Source: Aplysia californica (taxonomy: Eukaryota > Mollusca > Gastropoda > Aplysiida > Aplysiidae). From it: a DNA stretch of 64,000 bases. The position numbers and the translations under genes were made by a program. The stretch covers positions 1,036,995 to 1,100,994 of the forward strand of contig NW_004797318.1 in NCBI RefSeq assembly GCF_000002075.1, written 5' to 3'. The notes beneath the pieces were generated by a model that made no database searches, was not told the DNA's origin, and worked only from the letters and a program-made list of their open reading frames with translations. Positions 25,056-34,080 of this stretch are shown here, in pieces; position 1 is the stretch's first letter; each line of letters starts with the position of its first letter.

Positions 25056-27263
25056 CGGTTACATTGATCTCACACATTGTGGGGAAAAGGTTTGTTGTCA
25101 GGAACTACCACCATTAGTGACTTCAAAGAAAACAAATCTGAAATAAGAGTAACAGTTTCTAAATGATGGATCTTTGATCGCACTTATTGTGATTTGGCCT
25201 GTGAACCTGATGAATAATATTCCCCTTCATATCCACTTTATCTTCCAAAGTAGTTCAACGCTGCTATTTTTCAGAAGCATTTGCTTTTCTTCAGTTGCTT
25301 TTGCTTTCTGTCTTGTCGCTGGCAGTGTATCTGACCAGAACTGTGTCTGTGGATTTGTGTTGCTCTGTGAAAAATGTAGGCCAGGTTTACATAATCCTTT
25401 TGTTGAGAAAAAAAAAAGAAGAGACTTTATGAAACATAACTTAATGCCAGCGTTCGTTTTTGCCAGCGTTCGTTTTTGTCAATATGAAACTGAAATTCAC
25501 CACTCACTGAACATCCCCACAGATTGACTTGCCTGAGTTGGAGAACCCCACCTCGGAGATGATTCGCTGTTTTGTGAATTTCCTCATAGACTCCAGGCCC
25601 AACGGTATCACCTTCTTAGTGATCAGGTGAGAAATATGTCTTTAAATATAGTCCTTTCATGTGCAGAGATGCCTTTTTTGAGGGTTGGGAGGTGTCTTTT
25701 ATTTCCGTTATTTTCATCTGAAGGCACTGTAGATTAATTTCTGTTTAACTCCATAGAAGTTGAGGCTATTAACTGTCTTTTTGTGGGCAAATGCAACTTT
25801 GTATAAATTTGCAGGTATTTTCACAAAATGCCAGTGGCTTCCCTGAATATAGATAAAATTCAATATTTGTCTGTTTGTTGTTTGTGGTACGGCCCTTTTA
25901 GTTATAATCGGAAGAAATTTTATCTCAGATATAATTGGGATTCATGAATAGTCTTAACACCTCGGCAACTAAAAACACTGAACAAAAACTCATTTATGAA
26001 GGGCTTGAATGAAATGGAGGGATGGAGAATCATAATTGCCAATGTGTACTCGAGACAAGACATTTGATGATAATGAATATGAATTGTTGATCATTTTTCT
26101 GTTTGGGAAATGCCTTATTAGCCAAACATTTACAAATGAATGGTTACCACATTCCCTCCCAACTGATGCCTTTTCAATTATTACCTTTGGTTTTTTTTGA
26201 CACACACAGTGTAGGGAAACGACCCACAAACAATCGAACAAAAACGTTCAAAGAATCAACCCAGAAACATGGCACAGGGTTATTCAAAAGTTCCCGTGGT
26301 GTATTGGAACTTATATGAAAAGAAATGGTCTACACCTAGAGATCTTAATTGCAAAGTTTTGCATTTTGGTTGATTAAAATTTAAAAAAATTAAATTTGGT
26401 ATTTTTCGAACAAATGAATTTATTTTTGTCATATTGACTAATGGGGGGCTCTCGTGGCCTTAGAGGTTAAGGTGTTGGCCTCTCATTCAAAAGGTCCCGG
26501 GTTCGAATCCGGGTAGCGACCGAAAAATTTTCTTCTCCAAATTTGTCTCCTTTCACCTCATTTCCTGCTCTCTAGCAATTTTCTGTCGTCTGCTTTCGTC
26601 TCCTCTTTCTGCCCCCACCCCCTCACCTCCTTTGCCCCTTCCTCTGGGCTCCTGATTCTTTCTGCAGCCTTTCTACTGCTACTCCTTCGCTTCTTCTTAC
26701 TGCTGTCTTTCAGCCTCACCCATGATCTTCTGGTAGGAAAGATCTCCACCTAGCCTTCTCGGACAAGTGCGAAAAATCTCGGAGGGCCCGTGTACAAGTT
26801 GCGCACGTTTAAGGCCCCTTGATGGTCTAAAATCGATAAGAGTAGGCTTCGGCCGCCACCCGGGCAAAATTCAAAATTTCCTACCAACTGAAAACGTTAG
26901 GTGTGTCCCGCGCGCTCATATGACCTTATGCAGTTGCGAGTGCCGTAAAACACTTTACAAAAACAAACAATATTGACAAATGTGACGTCCCTATTGTTGA
27001 ATTTTATTGCTGCAGATTTTTATTAAAATTAGTTCAAAGATATTTGAGTTATATTGCAGTTTAAGCGGGTACTCTTTTGTTTTGTTTGAGACACCTGGTA
27101 CATAAAGTTGCAGCTGTCCTTACACAATCATTATGTTTTTCTCCCTAGGGACGACAGCAAACACAGGCACCTATTCTTCCAGCACATGTTGGAAGATCGC
27201 ACGGAAAACAGCATGTCCTACTACGAATTCCTGCAGTTCTTACAGGGCAAAGCAAAGGGTTGA
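1307..27263 (+). CDS. SEC24: SEC24 (A/B class), COPII coat cargo-binding subunit, 5'-partial
   Basis: Sec24 pairs with Sec23 in the inner COPII coat on ER exit sites and binds cargo sorting signals. Visible coding exons: 1307-1834, 3742-3846, 4442-4531, 7445-8097, 8823-8933, 9528-9643, 10132-10234, 12352-12478, 13259-13368, 14261-14327, 17054-17218, 19376-19474, 19893-20016, 20344-20502, 21062-21235, 21732-21842, 22389-22567, 23456-23593, 24687-24884, 25523-25626, 27149-27263 (stop TGA). All have AG/GT borders and phases match at every visible junction. About 1,191 codons are seen. Near-verbatim family blocks include [47 protein letters not shown] and SYYEFL. The last block and the gelsolin domain fit Sec24A/B rather than C/D. 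A trunk exon of about 54 codons is absent between 17218 and 19376 and falls in the gap at 17973-18797. The N-terminal exon(s) are not seen. Confidence 0.96.
4784..5552. mobile_element. Pogo/Tigger-like MITE, complete ends
   Basis: The 769-bp element has inverted ends CAGTCAAACCTGCACAAACG and (from the right) CAGTCAAACTTGTGTAAGAC, each continuing into GGCCAC, and is flanked by TA on both sides (4782-4783 and 5553-5554). TA target sites and CAGT-type ends fit the pogo/Tigger branch of Tc1/mariner. There is no transposase inside. It lies in a SEC24 intron. Confidence 0.75.
9528..12478 (+). CDS. SEC24: SEC24 conserved linker and zinc-finger exons
   Basis: Exon 9528-9643 reads [19 protein letters not shown], the conserved lead-in to the folded core. 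Exon 10132-10234 reads [13 protein letters not shown] followed by [14 protein letters not shown]. Exon 12352-12478 carries the zinc finger, two Cys pairs in the pattern C-x2-C-x17-C-x2-C (CRSC then CNLC), as expected for Sec24. The D codon at the first junction is completed only by splicing (phase 2), which supports the exon borders. Confidence 0.96.
11618..12060. mobile_element. MITE family X copy 1 (empty TTAA site)
   Basis: About 440 bp with imperfect inverted ends (left CGATGGAATCGGGCGCTCGT; right read inward CGCGGGGAAATCAAGTGCTC). It matches the outer parts of 60161-61141, including AGAAGTCAAGATAT and GTGGGGGTC. At its TTAA (TATTTTAAAG, about 11672) it lacks the insertion that the second copy carries. 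Confidence 0.65.
12610..12818. mobile_element. Small hAT-like MITE with internal CA repeat
   Basis: Inverted ends TAGTGATCGTTAACCTTG and (from the right) TAGTGGCTCTTAACCTGGG resemble the CAGTGGTTCTCAACC ends common in hAT elements. The middle holds a (CA)n microsatellite (about 12694-12733) and AGGGTTCGATTGAACCC. Target-site duplication is not evident. Confidence 0.55.
13259..20016 (+). CDS. SEC24: SEC24 trunk-domain exons, one exon missing
   Basis: Exons 13259-13368, 14261-14327, 17054-17218, 19376-19474 and 19893-20016 encode the trunk, the part that packs against Sec23. Recognisable blocks are [63 protein letters not shown] and [15 protein letters not shown]. Exon 17054-17218 ends in VPDLE (phase 1) and exon 19376-19474 starts at SSTGGR (phase 0). 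The family has about 54 residues between these points (human DVFIPMPENLLVNL onward). They are not in the readable flanks, so the exon lies in the N run. Intron 14328-17053 holds a nested hAT-like insertion. Confidence 0.94.
13537..13712. repeat. Short pogo-like MITE relative
   Basis: It starts GTTAAACCTGTACAAGATGG and ends AAAAGTTCAAATGTA, with an internal GGTGATTGTCTTGGACAG block shared with 20540-20723. The ends resemble the pogo-like MITEs at 4784 and 40276. Confidence 0.5.
14388..14568. mobile_element. TTAA-bordered MITE (piggyBac-like)
   Basis: The 181-bp element lies between TTAA at 14384-14387 and 14569-14572. Its ends are CTCGCTGCCT on the left and, read from the right, CTCACTGCCT. 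TTAA duplication is typical of piggyBac elements. Confidence 0.6.
14778..16712 (+). mobile_element. hAT-like element with a transposase remnant
   Basis: The ends are inverted (CATAGCTGCCAAGT at 14778 and ACTTGGCAGCTATG at 16699-16712). Inside, 16204 onward opens with [15 protein letters not shown], and 16250-16609 (another frame) contains [19 protein letters not shown], then [20 protein letters not shown], blocks typical of hAT-derived transposases of the KIAA1586/ZMYM-related type. The catalytic C-terminal part is absent, so it is a deleted copy. No clear 8-bp target duplication was found. A second TIR element (15094-16064) sits inside it. The host is the SEC24 intron before exon 17054. Confidence 0.65.
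15094..16064. mobile_element. Nested non-autonomous hAT-like element
   Basis: About 970 bp with inverted ends GAGACCTGCCACTC (left) and, from the right, CAGACCTGCCACTC. The copied word CCTACG lies on both sides (15088-15093 and 16065-16070), a short direct repeat. CCCGATTT and CCTGATTTTT words recur near both ends. No coding block is seen. It lies inside the larger hAT-like element. Confidence 0.6.
16835..17017. repeat. Degraded pogo-like MITE next to a SEC24 exon
   Basis: The right end GGTTTGACTG and the internal words TCCAAGACGAC and ACGCAAGG match the pogo-like family. It ends only about 37 bp before SEC24 exon 17054-17218, so its tail lies in the acceptor region. Confidence 0.4.
17973..18797. 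other. Assembly gap of 825 N; expected to hide one SEC24 exon
   Basis: The run of N starts after a G run and ends before a CA-rich stretch, both hard to sequence. It lies in the SEC24 intron where a conserved exon of roughly 160 bp should be. The exon must start with 2 bases completing a codon (entry phase 1) and end in phase 0. Confidence 0.9.
18810..18866. repeat. CA microsatellite at gap edge
   Basis: An interrupted (CA)n run directly after the N gap in the SEC24 intron. Confidence 0.85.
19095..19160 (+). mobile_element. RTE-like LINE 3' end remnant
   Basis: A short match to the conserved 3' end seen more fully at 39160-39490 (GAGCACATC, then GGAAACCATGAT and GATCTGGCAC). Only the last 60-odd bases of a LINE remain. 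Confidence 0.4.
20344..21842 (+). CDS. SEC24: SEC24 late trunk and beta-sandwich exons
   Basis: Exon 20344-20502 reads [15 protein letters not shown] and [17 protein letters not shown]. Exon 21062-21235 reads [19 protein letters not shown], then [18 protein letters not shown] and [13 protein letters not shown]. Exon 21732-21842 reads [19 protein letters not shown] and ends in the start of the helical domain. All introns between them are phase 1. These are among the most conserved Sec24A/B blocks and no frame break is seen. Confidence 0.96.
20540..20723. repeat. Short pogo-like MITE relative
   Basis: It starts GGTTGAGCCTGTCTGAGATG, contains GGTGATTGTCTTGGACAG as in the copy at 13537, and ends AAGTTTGACA. 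It lies in a SEC24 intron. Confidence 0.5.
22389..23593 (+). CDS. SEC24: SEC24 helical-domain exons
   Basis: Exon 22389-22567 reads [19 protein letters not shown] and ends in [14 protein letters not shown]. Exon 23456-23593 reads [20 protein letters not shown] and ends in [13 protein letters not shown]. Phase is 0 between and after them. The 3' end of the first exon, with its splice donor, is partly duplicated about 185 bp downstream (see 22713-22751). Human Sec24A/B have TGTSTRLDERVFAM at the place of [13 protein letters not shown] here. Confidence 0.95.
22713..22751 (+). other. Candidate 39-nt microexon, duplicate of the preceding exon end
   Basis: This intronic block copies the last 39 bases of SEC24 exon 22389-22567 with two differences. 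It is bordered by AG (22711-22712) and GT (22752-22753, GTAAGT), and both ends are phase 0, so it could be spliced in without a frameshift. It would read [13 protein letters not shown], against [13 protein letters not shown] in the exon. Downstream similarity continues to about 22862, so the event copied exon end plus intron. Whether it is ever used cannot be seen from the sequence. Confidence 0.45.
23051..23330. mobile_element. TTAA-bordered MITE (piggyBac-like)
   Basis: The 280-bp element lies between TTAA at 23047-23050 and 23331-23334. Its ends are CTCTTTAAACCC and, from the right, CTCTATAAACCC. Inside near the right end CGGACGTTCCCAGCGTCCGA forms a short hairpin. Confidence 0.65.
23625..24010 (-). 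mobile_element. RTE-like LINE 3' end, reverse transcriptase C-terminus
   Basis: On the - strand the stretch reads [43 protein letters not shown] and [10 protein letters not shown]. These are the typical C-terminal blocks of RTE-type LINE reverse transcriptases (ETWTLTK, LRWFGHV in other copies). It is 5'-truncated and lies right after SEC24 exon 23456-23593. Confidence 0.65.
24687..27263 (+). CDS. SEC24: SEC24 gelsolin-like C-terminal exons
   Basis: Exon 24687-24884 encodes the start of the gelsolin-like domain ([20 protein letters not shown]). Exon 25523-25626 reads [20 protein letters not shown] and ends in LVIR, the R codon being split by the intron. Exon 27149-27263 reads [20 protein letters not shown], then [15 protein letters not shown] and TGA. 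The domain has the normal family length. The last intron (25627-27148) contains a complete tRNA-derived SINE. Confidence 0.96.
26008..26075 (+). mobile_element. RTE-like LINE 3' end remnant
   Basis: GAAATGGAGGGATGGAGAAT, then CATAATTGCCAATG and a tail with ATGATAATGAAT, match the 3' end of the LINE at 39160-39490. Only the extreme end is left. Confidence 0.35.
26444..26969 (+). mobile_element. SINE family A, complete copy with target duplication
   Basis: A tRNA-derived SINE of 526 bp. The head has a box-A-like TGGCCTTAGAGGTTAAGG and box B GGTTCGAATCC. The body ends in CATATGACCTTATGCAGTTG and GTGCCGTAAAACAC with an A-rich tail. It is flanked by a 13-bp duplication with one mismatch (ATATTGACTAATG at 26431-26443, ATATTGACAAATG at 26970-26982). 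The 3' part can fold into a hairpin (arms 26912-26917 and 26938-26943). It sits in the last SEC24 intron. Confidence 0.85.
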
Positions 27264-29115
27264 TGACGAGACTATTACATAGTCTTAGTCTGTTTACTTA
27301 GCTCTTCAACCAATTATTTGTAGATTGTGTTCCCCTCCTCAGAAAAAAAATCTATGTACATACTATTCAGCATTGTGATCTAATCTATATTTATTTCTCT
27401 GTCAAAGATTTGAATAGAATGTTTTCTGCAATGTACAATTTCCGTATGGTGAAAAACGAACACTGATTGTAAATATGTGTATTGGAATTATAAACGCAAC
27501 AAAGGCAAATCATACAAACTCATTCAATTACAAAATCTTTTGTTCCCTGTATTCTGAATGTTCTGGTTTTGCATTTCAACTGCACTCTTGTGATCACATG
27601 TGGACAACTTTGGTGTGATGGATGGCAAAAGTGAGGCATGATGTGTCCTTCTTAACGCGGGCACACCCTTGGTTGCTTCACTAAATCAAAGAAAGTTTTA
27701 TGTTAATGAAGAATATTTAAGTAGAATTTCTGTTCCTTGTTTAAACAGGGTTGAAGAAGATTATTGTGTGTGCCTTTTATGTTCTATCATTTTTTGCCTG
27801 CAATGTCCCTCAAGTATTTGTTGCCTGATTCAGAGCCTTATACAAGATAGTTTTGAAGTATAGACACAAACACACACTATCAGTTGCCCCCCCCCCCCCC
27901 CCCCCCCCCCCGGCTCTGATGTTACAGATTTTTTTCTGCACTGACTGAAACATTTTGTTATGTATAAGCAGAGTACATTTGCAGTTGGGCAGATTTTCAT
28001 CTTTAAATGCTATGTAGCAGTCCCAGTATGTTCTTTGTGAACTCAAACACGACTGACTGAGGGTCTGGGTGGACGTGTGTGTCGGTAATATCACAAGTGA
28101 ATGCCATGTCCTGTTCGTGGTGTGTGCGTGTGCTGTGTCTGGGTAGATGGTGGGAAGATTTTAGTGCAAGGTTTGTCAATGGACTGTTTGACTGAAAGTC
28201 AGAATTTACAGGTCAGTCAAGGGAGTCATTTTGAGATTATGTGAGCTTGATGGACTATCATGATTTCTTTTTCACATTTATCTATCATTTCTTCTGTTAT
28301 TTTCATGGCTGGGGCTGGTGTAAAACCCCTGAGCTTTTAAGGTCAAGCATATGGCAATGCACATGTCTTTAGCTCAAGGATGATTAAAAGTTAATAATGT
28401 TGTCTTTTTTTGGGGCTAAAAGTGCAAGTGCCCTTTTCACATTCATCGGGACCAAAAACAAAGGATGCATGTCATTAATTGTCATGGTAGTTTGCCTCTT
28501 GGCCTTTCAGCTTAACAATGTTTGCAAAGTGCAATTCTTATTTTGTGGTGCAGTGAAATTTGCAAGACTGCTTCTATTTGGTACAAGTATTGAAAGAGAA
28601 AACACTTTCACTTAAACTTCATTTGAAGTTGTAAATGAGTTTTCATCATTAGCGTACCACAAAAAATATTGTCACGGTTGTATGAAATGATTAGGCGTTA
28701 TACACCAAATCCCATTGTCGTTGGTCCGTGGGGGGGGGTGTTCGGGGCCGCAATTGAGCCACAATTCTGGATTTGTTCCTCTTTTTGTTGTTCTTAACAC
28801 TTTGCAATCACACAGCCAGCAGTACAAAATATCCCATCTGGTCACCCAGCCAGGAGAGTGACTGCAACAGACTTCTCAGACCTGGCGCACTGGCGCAATA
28901 ATGCGCATTATTGCGCCAAGTGACCGCAAGCGGCAAAGTGTTGACTTAATTACTGAATAAATTCATTTCAATGCACAAGAGTTGTCCCTTTGCAGATGTT
29001 AAAGATAAATTATAACACTTTGAATGAGCCAAATTTTGTTGTCTGGGAAAATTTGACATTTGGAATGCTTTTGCAGTATTGTCAGGAGTTTTATGAAGCA
29101 TATTGAGATCACGCA
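27264..29115 (+). other. SEC24 3' UTR and flank
   Basis: No coding block is recognised. The stretch starts with the 3' UTR of SEC24. An AATAAA at 28956-28961 is one possible poly(A) signal, but no clear one lies closer to the stop, so the true 3' end is not known. A 20-odd base C run lies at about 27889-27910. A small TTAA-bordered element with a 28-bp perfect palindrome lies at 28794-28944. Confidence 0.4.
28794..28944. mobile_element. Small TTAA-type element with a central palindrome
   Basis: Inverted ends TTAACACTTTGC (left) and, from the right, TCAACACTTTGC; the right TTAA has become TTGA. A 28-bp perfect palindrome at 28891-28918 (half TGGCGCAATAATGC) lies near the right end. The ends resemble the three other TTAA elements here. 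Confidence 0.45.
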
Positions 29116-29635
29116 TGGGGGCTCTCATGACCTAGAGGTTAAGGTGTTGGCCTCTCATTCAAAAGGTCCCGGGTTCGAATCCGGGTAGCGACCGAACAAT
29201 TTTCTTCTCTAAATTTGTCTCCTTTCACCTCATTTCCTGCTCTCTAGCAATGTTCTGTCGTCTGCTTTCGTCTCCTCTTTCTGCCCCCACCTCCTTTGCT
29301 CCTTCCTCTGGGCTCCTGATTCTTTCTGCAGCCTTTCTACTGCTTCTTCTTACTGCTGTCTTTCAGCCACACCCCTGATCTTTGGATAGGAAAGATCTAC
29401 ATCTAGCCTTCTTGGACAAAGGCGAAAAATCTTGGAGGGCCCGTGTGCAAGTTGCGCACATTAAAGATCCCTTGGTGGTCTAAAATCGATAAGAGTAGGC
29501 TTCGGCCGCCACCCGTGCAAAATTCAAAATTTCCTACCAACTGATAACATTAGGTGTGTCCCGCGCGCTCATATGACCTTATGCAGTTGCGAGCGCCGCA
29601 AAACACTTACCAAAAAAAACCCCCCACAAAAAATA
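29116..29635 (+). mobile_element. SINE family A copy
   Basis: Closely similar to the copy at 26444-26969 from head (GGTTCGAATCC box B) to tail (GAGCGCCGCAAAACACTT). The hairpin arms GCGCTC (29565-29570) and GAGCGC (29591-29596) are perfectly complementary. The right end runs into an A/C-rich tail and the target duplication is not clear. Confidence 0.8.
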
Positions 29636-29639
29636 ACAC

Positions 29640-32600
29640 AAAATTTCCAGCCACCCAGTTAGTATTGACACCCTGGTTGTCTCGCATTACTCTTGTGGAA
29701 GGGATGGATCAAAATTCTTCCCTAAATTGAATTATTTTTTTGGTCCTATACAAATAAATGTTATTATGGACTTTGAAAATGGTTATATCATTTGAAATTT
29801 AAAGTTCAGAGATTTGGCAGTGTATGACGAAGGTAATATGCCTCTTTTCTTTTGCTCATTATACAACAGTTTCATGTTATGTGCTATCTTTTAACCTAAA
29901 TCAAGTGTTGGAGGGAGAGCAACGTCTTTAAACTTGATGTCGGCATGAAGTTAAAAAAAAAAGAGATCAGGTTGTGTTGCAAAAATTCACAAATTGGATT
30001 GTTTCATCGTTATTTTGTTTTATGTAAAGTGAAGATGTTACTGTGGAAGGTCATACCATGAGAAGGTAATTTCCGAGTGTCTTGAAACGTTTGACCTTTT
30101 TGTAATCTCAACTTTTCTGTGCATTTTTTTTTTCTTTAGTTCACTGTGTTTCTGTTTGCATTTTCCTGCTCTGAGTCTTTCACTTAGTGTTCTAAACTGC
30201 CCTTGATTTTTCATTTCTAGTAGATTTGACAATCTTTCTTTGGTTTTACACTGAAATTTGATTCAAAGATCAAAAGTTTTATTTGAAGTATTATTGCATA
30301 CTTACAAAGTGCTGGCATGCTGACTTACACATTGAATTTCTTCTCTAATTTTTGCTTGAATTCAGTTGTAAATTATGTACCTTTGGGATCTCAAGTCATA
30401 TTGTCAGGAAACATTTGAAAATGTTTATGGACATCAGCGTGATGGTTTCAGTTTTCTTTTTACAAAAGGATGAAAATTTTGCTTTTTACAGAAGCATGAA
30501 ACATTGTTTCCATCAGTGGGCGTTCTAGGGTCTACTAGGGTAAGAAGATAGTGACTAAAGTGCTTAGAGCTTGCTGTTGAGTGGGTTTATAATTTATGCG
30601 CTATACAAATGCTATTTATTGTTATTATTGTCACTGTTTGTCACCTGAATCTGTGTCTATGAAGTTGGCTGGTCTGGGAATGGCTCAAGTGACTGGTACA
30701 TCTAGTGTTGTTTTCAGGTATGATGTTCCTTTCATTGCTCAGGCAGGAGTTCTCAATCTTGGAAATACTTCTTTCAGTTTTGAATGTCCTTACTTCTTCT
30801 TTTGGCTTGTTTTCAACCATCACCATGCATGGGCTCTGTGATATAACTGAATTGCGAACTGTTTTGACAGTCATTTACAGCGATTTGTTGAATTTTGTCA
30901 TTGTCTTTTTTTTCTTTTTCTGTCTTCTATCTTGGTGGGGGAGGAAGGTTTGTTGAATTTGTGTCTTATTTTTGGTTGGGGGTTTTTTTGGCTTTGTTTT
31001 TAACTCGAGGAAGGGGAATTGGATTTCAGGAATATGTGTACACTGTGACTGTCACACGTTGCATTTTAATGGGTGAATGTCGTACTCCATTTATTTGTAC
31101 TTGTTGATAGTGGTAGAAGGTTTTCTATTTGTAATTTAGATTCAATCTTGCTTGTAGTAGGGGCTTTAGAAGCATGCAATGCTGAAACTTGAAATCATCC
31201 CCTTAGTCACACAATGTATAGTTTGTTCAGTTCATGCTTAAAACTTGATAATAGATTTCCTCTTGTGTTAAAAAAAAAATAATAATATACTGCCGTAAAA
31301 GATGTCTGCCGGGCAATAGGATTCTTTTCTTTGTTGTTGTTTTTTCCGTTTTAAAATGTCATAACCAAAGTCGAGCATCATTTCAGTATTCTTATGTTAT
31401 TTTCTTTTCATTTATTTAATGCTTTGCAAATTCACAAAAGAAAGAATTGTGTTATTGCTCCCTTTTTTTTCTTCTCTTTCTCTTCTTTCTCGCTGTTGTG
31501 ATTTTTTGACGGTGATTGGCTTAGTGGCCTGCTATCACTAGTCAAAACCAAAAGTCAGCAAAGAGCTGAACTTGGAGGAACGTTTTAATCATTTGTTTCA
31601 TCTCATATTACTTTTATAAGTAAGCAACATTGTACATCCCCGGTATGAATTAAAAATACAATCAGGCCAGCAGCTCATAAGCTTCCGAGAGGAAAGGTTC
31701 AGCCTACGACTTCTCATTGTAGGTCGAACCTTTTTTACTCCATACTCTTGAGGGTTGGAAATGGTGGTGTCGCTTTGTGATAGTGTTTCATATTTGACTT
31801 TTGTGTGCACGGTGCTGTGTTTTTTGCAATAATTCCTTTTATTTTTGGCGTGATGGGAATGATTGGTTGGTGTGACTGTCTGACTCAAATTGTTTGCCAT
31901 GGTGGAGTTTGTGGGATGATGACGATGATGTGCGTATGTGTTGGAAGTTGCATTTTTTTTCCCCAAAGTTGTTACATTGTTTGGATGTCAGTCCACGACT
32001 CGGCCTTCGATGATTGAGCGTAATCTTCTTTGTTGTTTTGTCAGTATTTAGGGCATCGGTGTTATGAATTTAAGCGTTCTGGTTTAGTCTGAGTTGATGA
32101 TAATGGTGGAGGTGCATTTTATTTGAATTTCTCATTTGATCCTTCTACTATTCATCACACAGATAAGATATAAATTTAATTGAAAGTATATATAATGATA
32201 TATACTGTATGTTTTATTCTACAGACTTGCAATATAATTATAATATAGTGACGATATGGCCTGGGATAAACTGTCACGTTGCAAAAGCCCAGACATCGAG
32301 ATCTTGTAGAATCTGTAAATTCCCTGTCCCATTTGTGAGGCTGTTTTCCTTATTATGTTTATGTCATTTTCTCGTCGTGTAACTTTTTTGTGATGGCTTC
32401 ACTGTTTGAATGTGGTCATCTTTGCTCAGTGGGGCATTATGGCTGACTGTCTGATTGTGCATACTTTTGAACACCTGTTGCATTCACCAGATTGACGAAA
32501 AGAAGACATTTTTTTAGCTCGTTCTTTTGCCTTTATTTGTTGGTTTTTCAACATCATTATGGTTGTTACAATGTTGTCTTTTTGTGTGTTTGTGTGTGTG

Positions 32601-32830
32601 TGTGGGAGCTGTCGTTTCTCCCTCCTTGAATGTGACTGTTTACTTCCTGGCTGTGTGAGCATTAGGCCACACAAGACAGGACAAGAACACCCCCTAACCC
32701 CCCTCCACAAACACTCAGACTCCCAGGCTGTTGTTGTCACATGAAATGTTATTCATTCATACTTGAGAGAGAAAAAAAAAATAAATGTATGATACAAGTT
32801 TTTGTTTGTTGATTTTCTGTTTATAAAATT
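29640..32830. other. Intergenic, no gene recognised
   Basis: Both strands were read without finding a protein family, exon chain or RNA gene. At about 30560-30630 there is a repeat tail of the type GCGCTATACAAATGC followed by TTATT units, which commonly ends LINE or SINE copies. The rest is AT-rich single-copy-looking sequence. Confidence 0.5.
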
Positions 32831-32837
32831 GATCCAT

Positions 32838-32965
32838 TTTGTGGATGGTTGGCAGGTGCTCTGGTGTAGTTTGCTCTTTCTTCCCTATATATCAAAAATT
32901 TGTCTTTCTTATCTCTCGTCCTTCTTTTCTTTGTTTGTTACTCTCTAGTCTAGTAACGCTTCTAA
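32838..32965 (+). mobile_element. SINE family B fragment
   Basis: GGTTGGCAGGTGCTCTGGTG followed by a CT-rich body and TTGTTACTCTCTAG matches the 3' part of family B without its last 60 bp. A complete family B copy starts right after it. Confidence 0.5.
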
Positions 32966-32974
32966 TAGTAACAG

Positions 32975-33368
32975 ACCTGTGTCTATGGTGCAGAGGCTAG
33001 ACACTTTGCTGTTGTTGAACACAGACCCAAGTTCGATCCCGGTGTGGGGAGAATTTTTGAGTATTTTTGCCTTTCTGTTGGGTTGTTGTATCCATTTCAA
33101 CCCAATCTGACCATAACAGGCAGGGTCGAAGCCTGTCTCCTAAATGATCTAAATTGTCGTTGGAGGTGTAAAACACCTATTTTTTTTCCGTGGATGGTTG
33201 GCGGGTGCTTTGGTGTGGTTTGCTTCTTTCTTATCAAACATCCATCGTCCTTATCTTTCCTCTTTCCTTTTTGTGTTTGTTTCTCTCTTGTAACACCTTT
33301 ATAATCTTTGGCACTTATATGACCTTATTGTGTTGCAAGTGCCGTAAAACTCTTACTAAAACCAAAAG
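32975..33368 (+). mobile_element. SINE family B, near-complete copy
   Basis: A tRNA-like head (box B AGTTCGATCCC at about 33032) is followed by a unique middle, then GGATGGTTGGCGGGTGCTTT, a CT-rich stretch and the 3' end GGCACTTATATGACCTTATT through AAGTGCCGTAAAAC. The arms GGCACTT and AAGTGCC (within 33310-33343) form a 7-bp stem. Confidence 0.7.
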
Positions 33369-33869
33369 TATCTTTTTCCCTTTTTTTAAAGTAGGCCTAT
33401 GAAGGGAAGTTTTTGTAATTTCACAATTCCAATTCTTAATGATTGTAGATTCCTAGACCCCCAGAGCTATAGCTTCCGCAGACAGGTGGTATGACCAGTT
33501 GAAAGTCACTAGTGATATGATCTCCCCTGAGTGTATGGTACAAAAATGTACCGGTGGTCTTGTGGTTTGGCTCTTTGACAGAACTGTTTTTTAAATCTTG
33601 GGCACTTAATTGTCTGCCTGTACTGTACGCTCGCCAGGAAGCAGAGAGTGTTTCTGAGTTTTCTTAGGTCCACTGGAGTAATTTAATAGATTGTAAAGCA
33701 CTTAACAGCTTACTGTTGAGAGGGGATATACCCTCGACAAATCTCTACCCTCCTAGGCTAGGGGACTGAAAAGAAGCCTATTGGTTAAAAAAAAACAACC
33801 CTACATCTACAGGGTCCTTAACGAATAGATCTATCTAGCTTCTGATAGTGATATGGCTGAAATTTTTTT

Positions 33870-34070
33870 TCTGAGGGTGGTTGGTGGGTGTTCTGGTGTG
33901 GTTTGCTTCTTCTTTCCTATCAAACATCTATCTTCCTTATCTCCCCTCCTTTTTTATGTTTGTTAGTACATGTACTCTCTTGTAACACCTCTAATCTTCA
34001 GCACTTGTACTTATATGAACTTATTGCGTTGCAAGTGCCGTAAAACTCTTACTAAAACTAAAACTGAAAT
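33870..34070 (+). mobile_element. SINE family B, 5'-truncated copy
   Basis: It begins at GGTGGTTGGTGGGTGTTCTG and ends at AAGTGCCGTAAAACTCTTAC. Arms GCACTT (34001-34006) and AAGTGC (34033-34038) are kept. Confidence 0.65.
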
Positions 34071-34080
34071 TTTCAATTTG

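Noticed and set aside
26444-26530. tRNA gene
   Set aside because: Box A and B are present, but the sequence recurs with the same 3' body in at least three other places and the acceptor stem is not closed. It is a SINE head.
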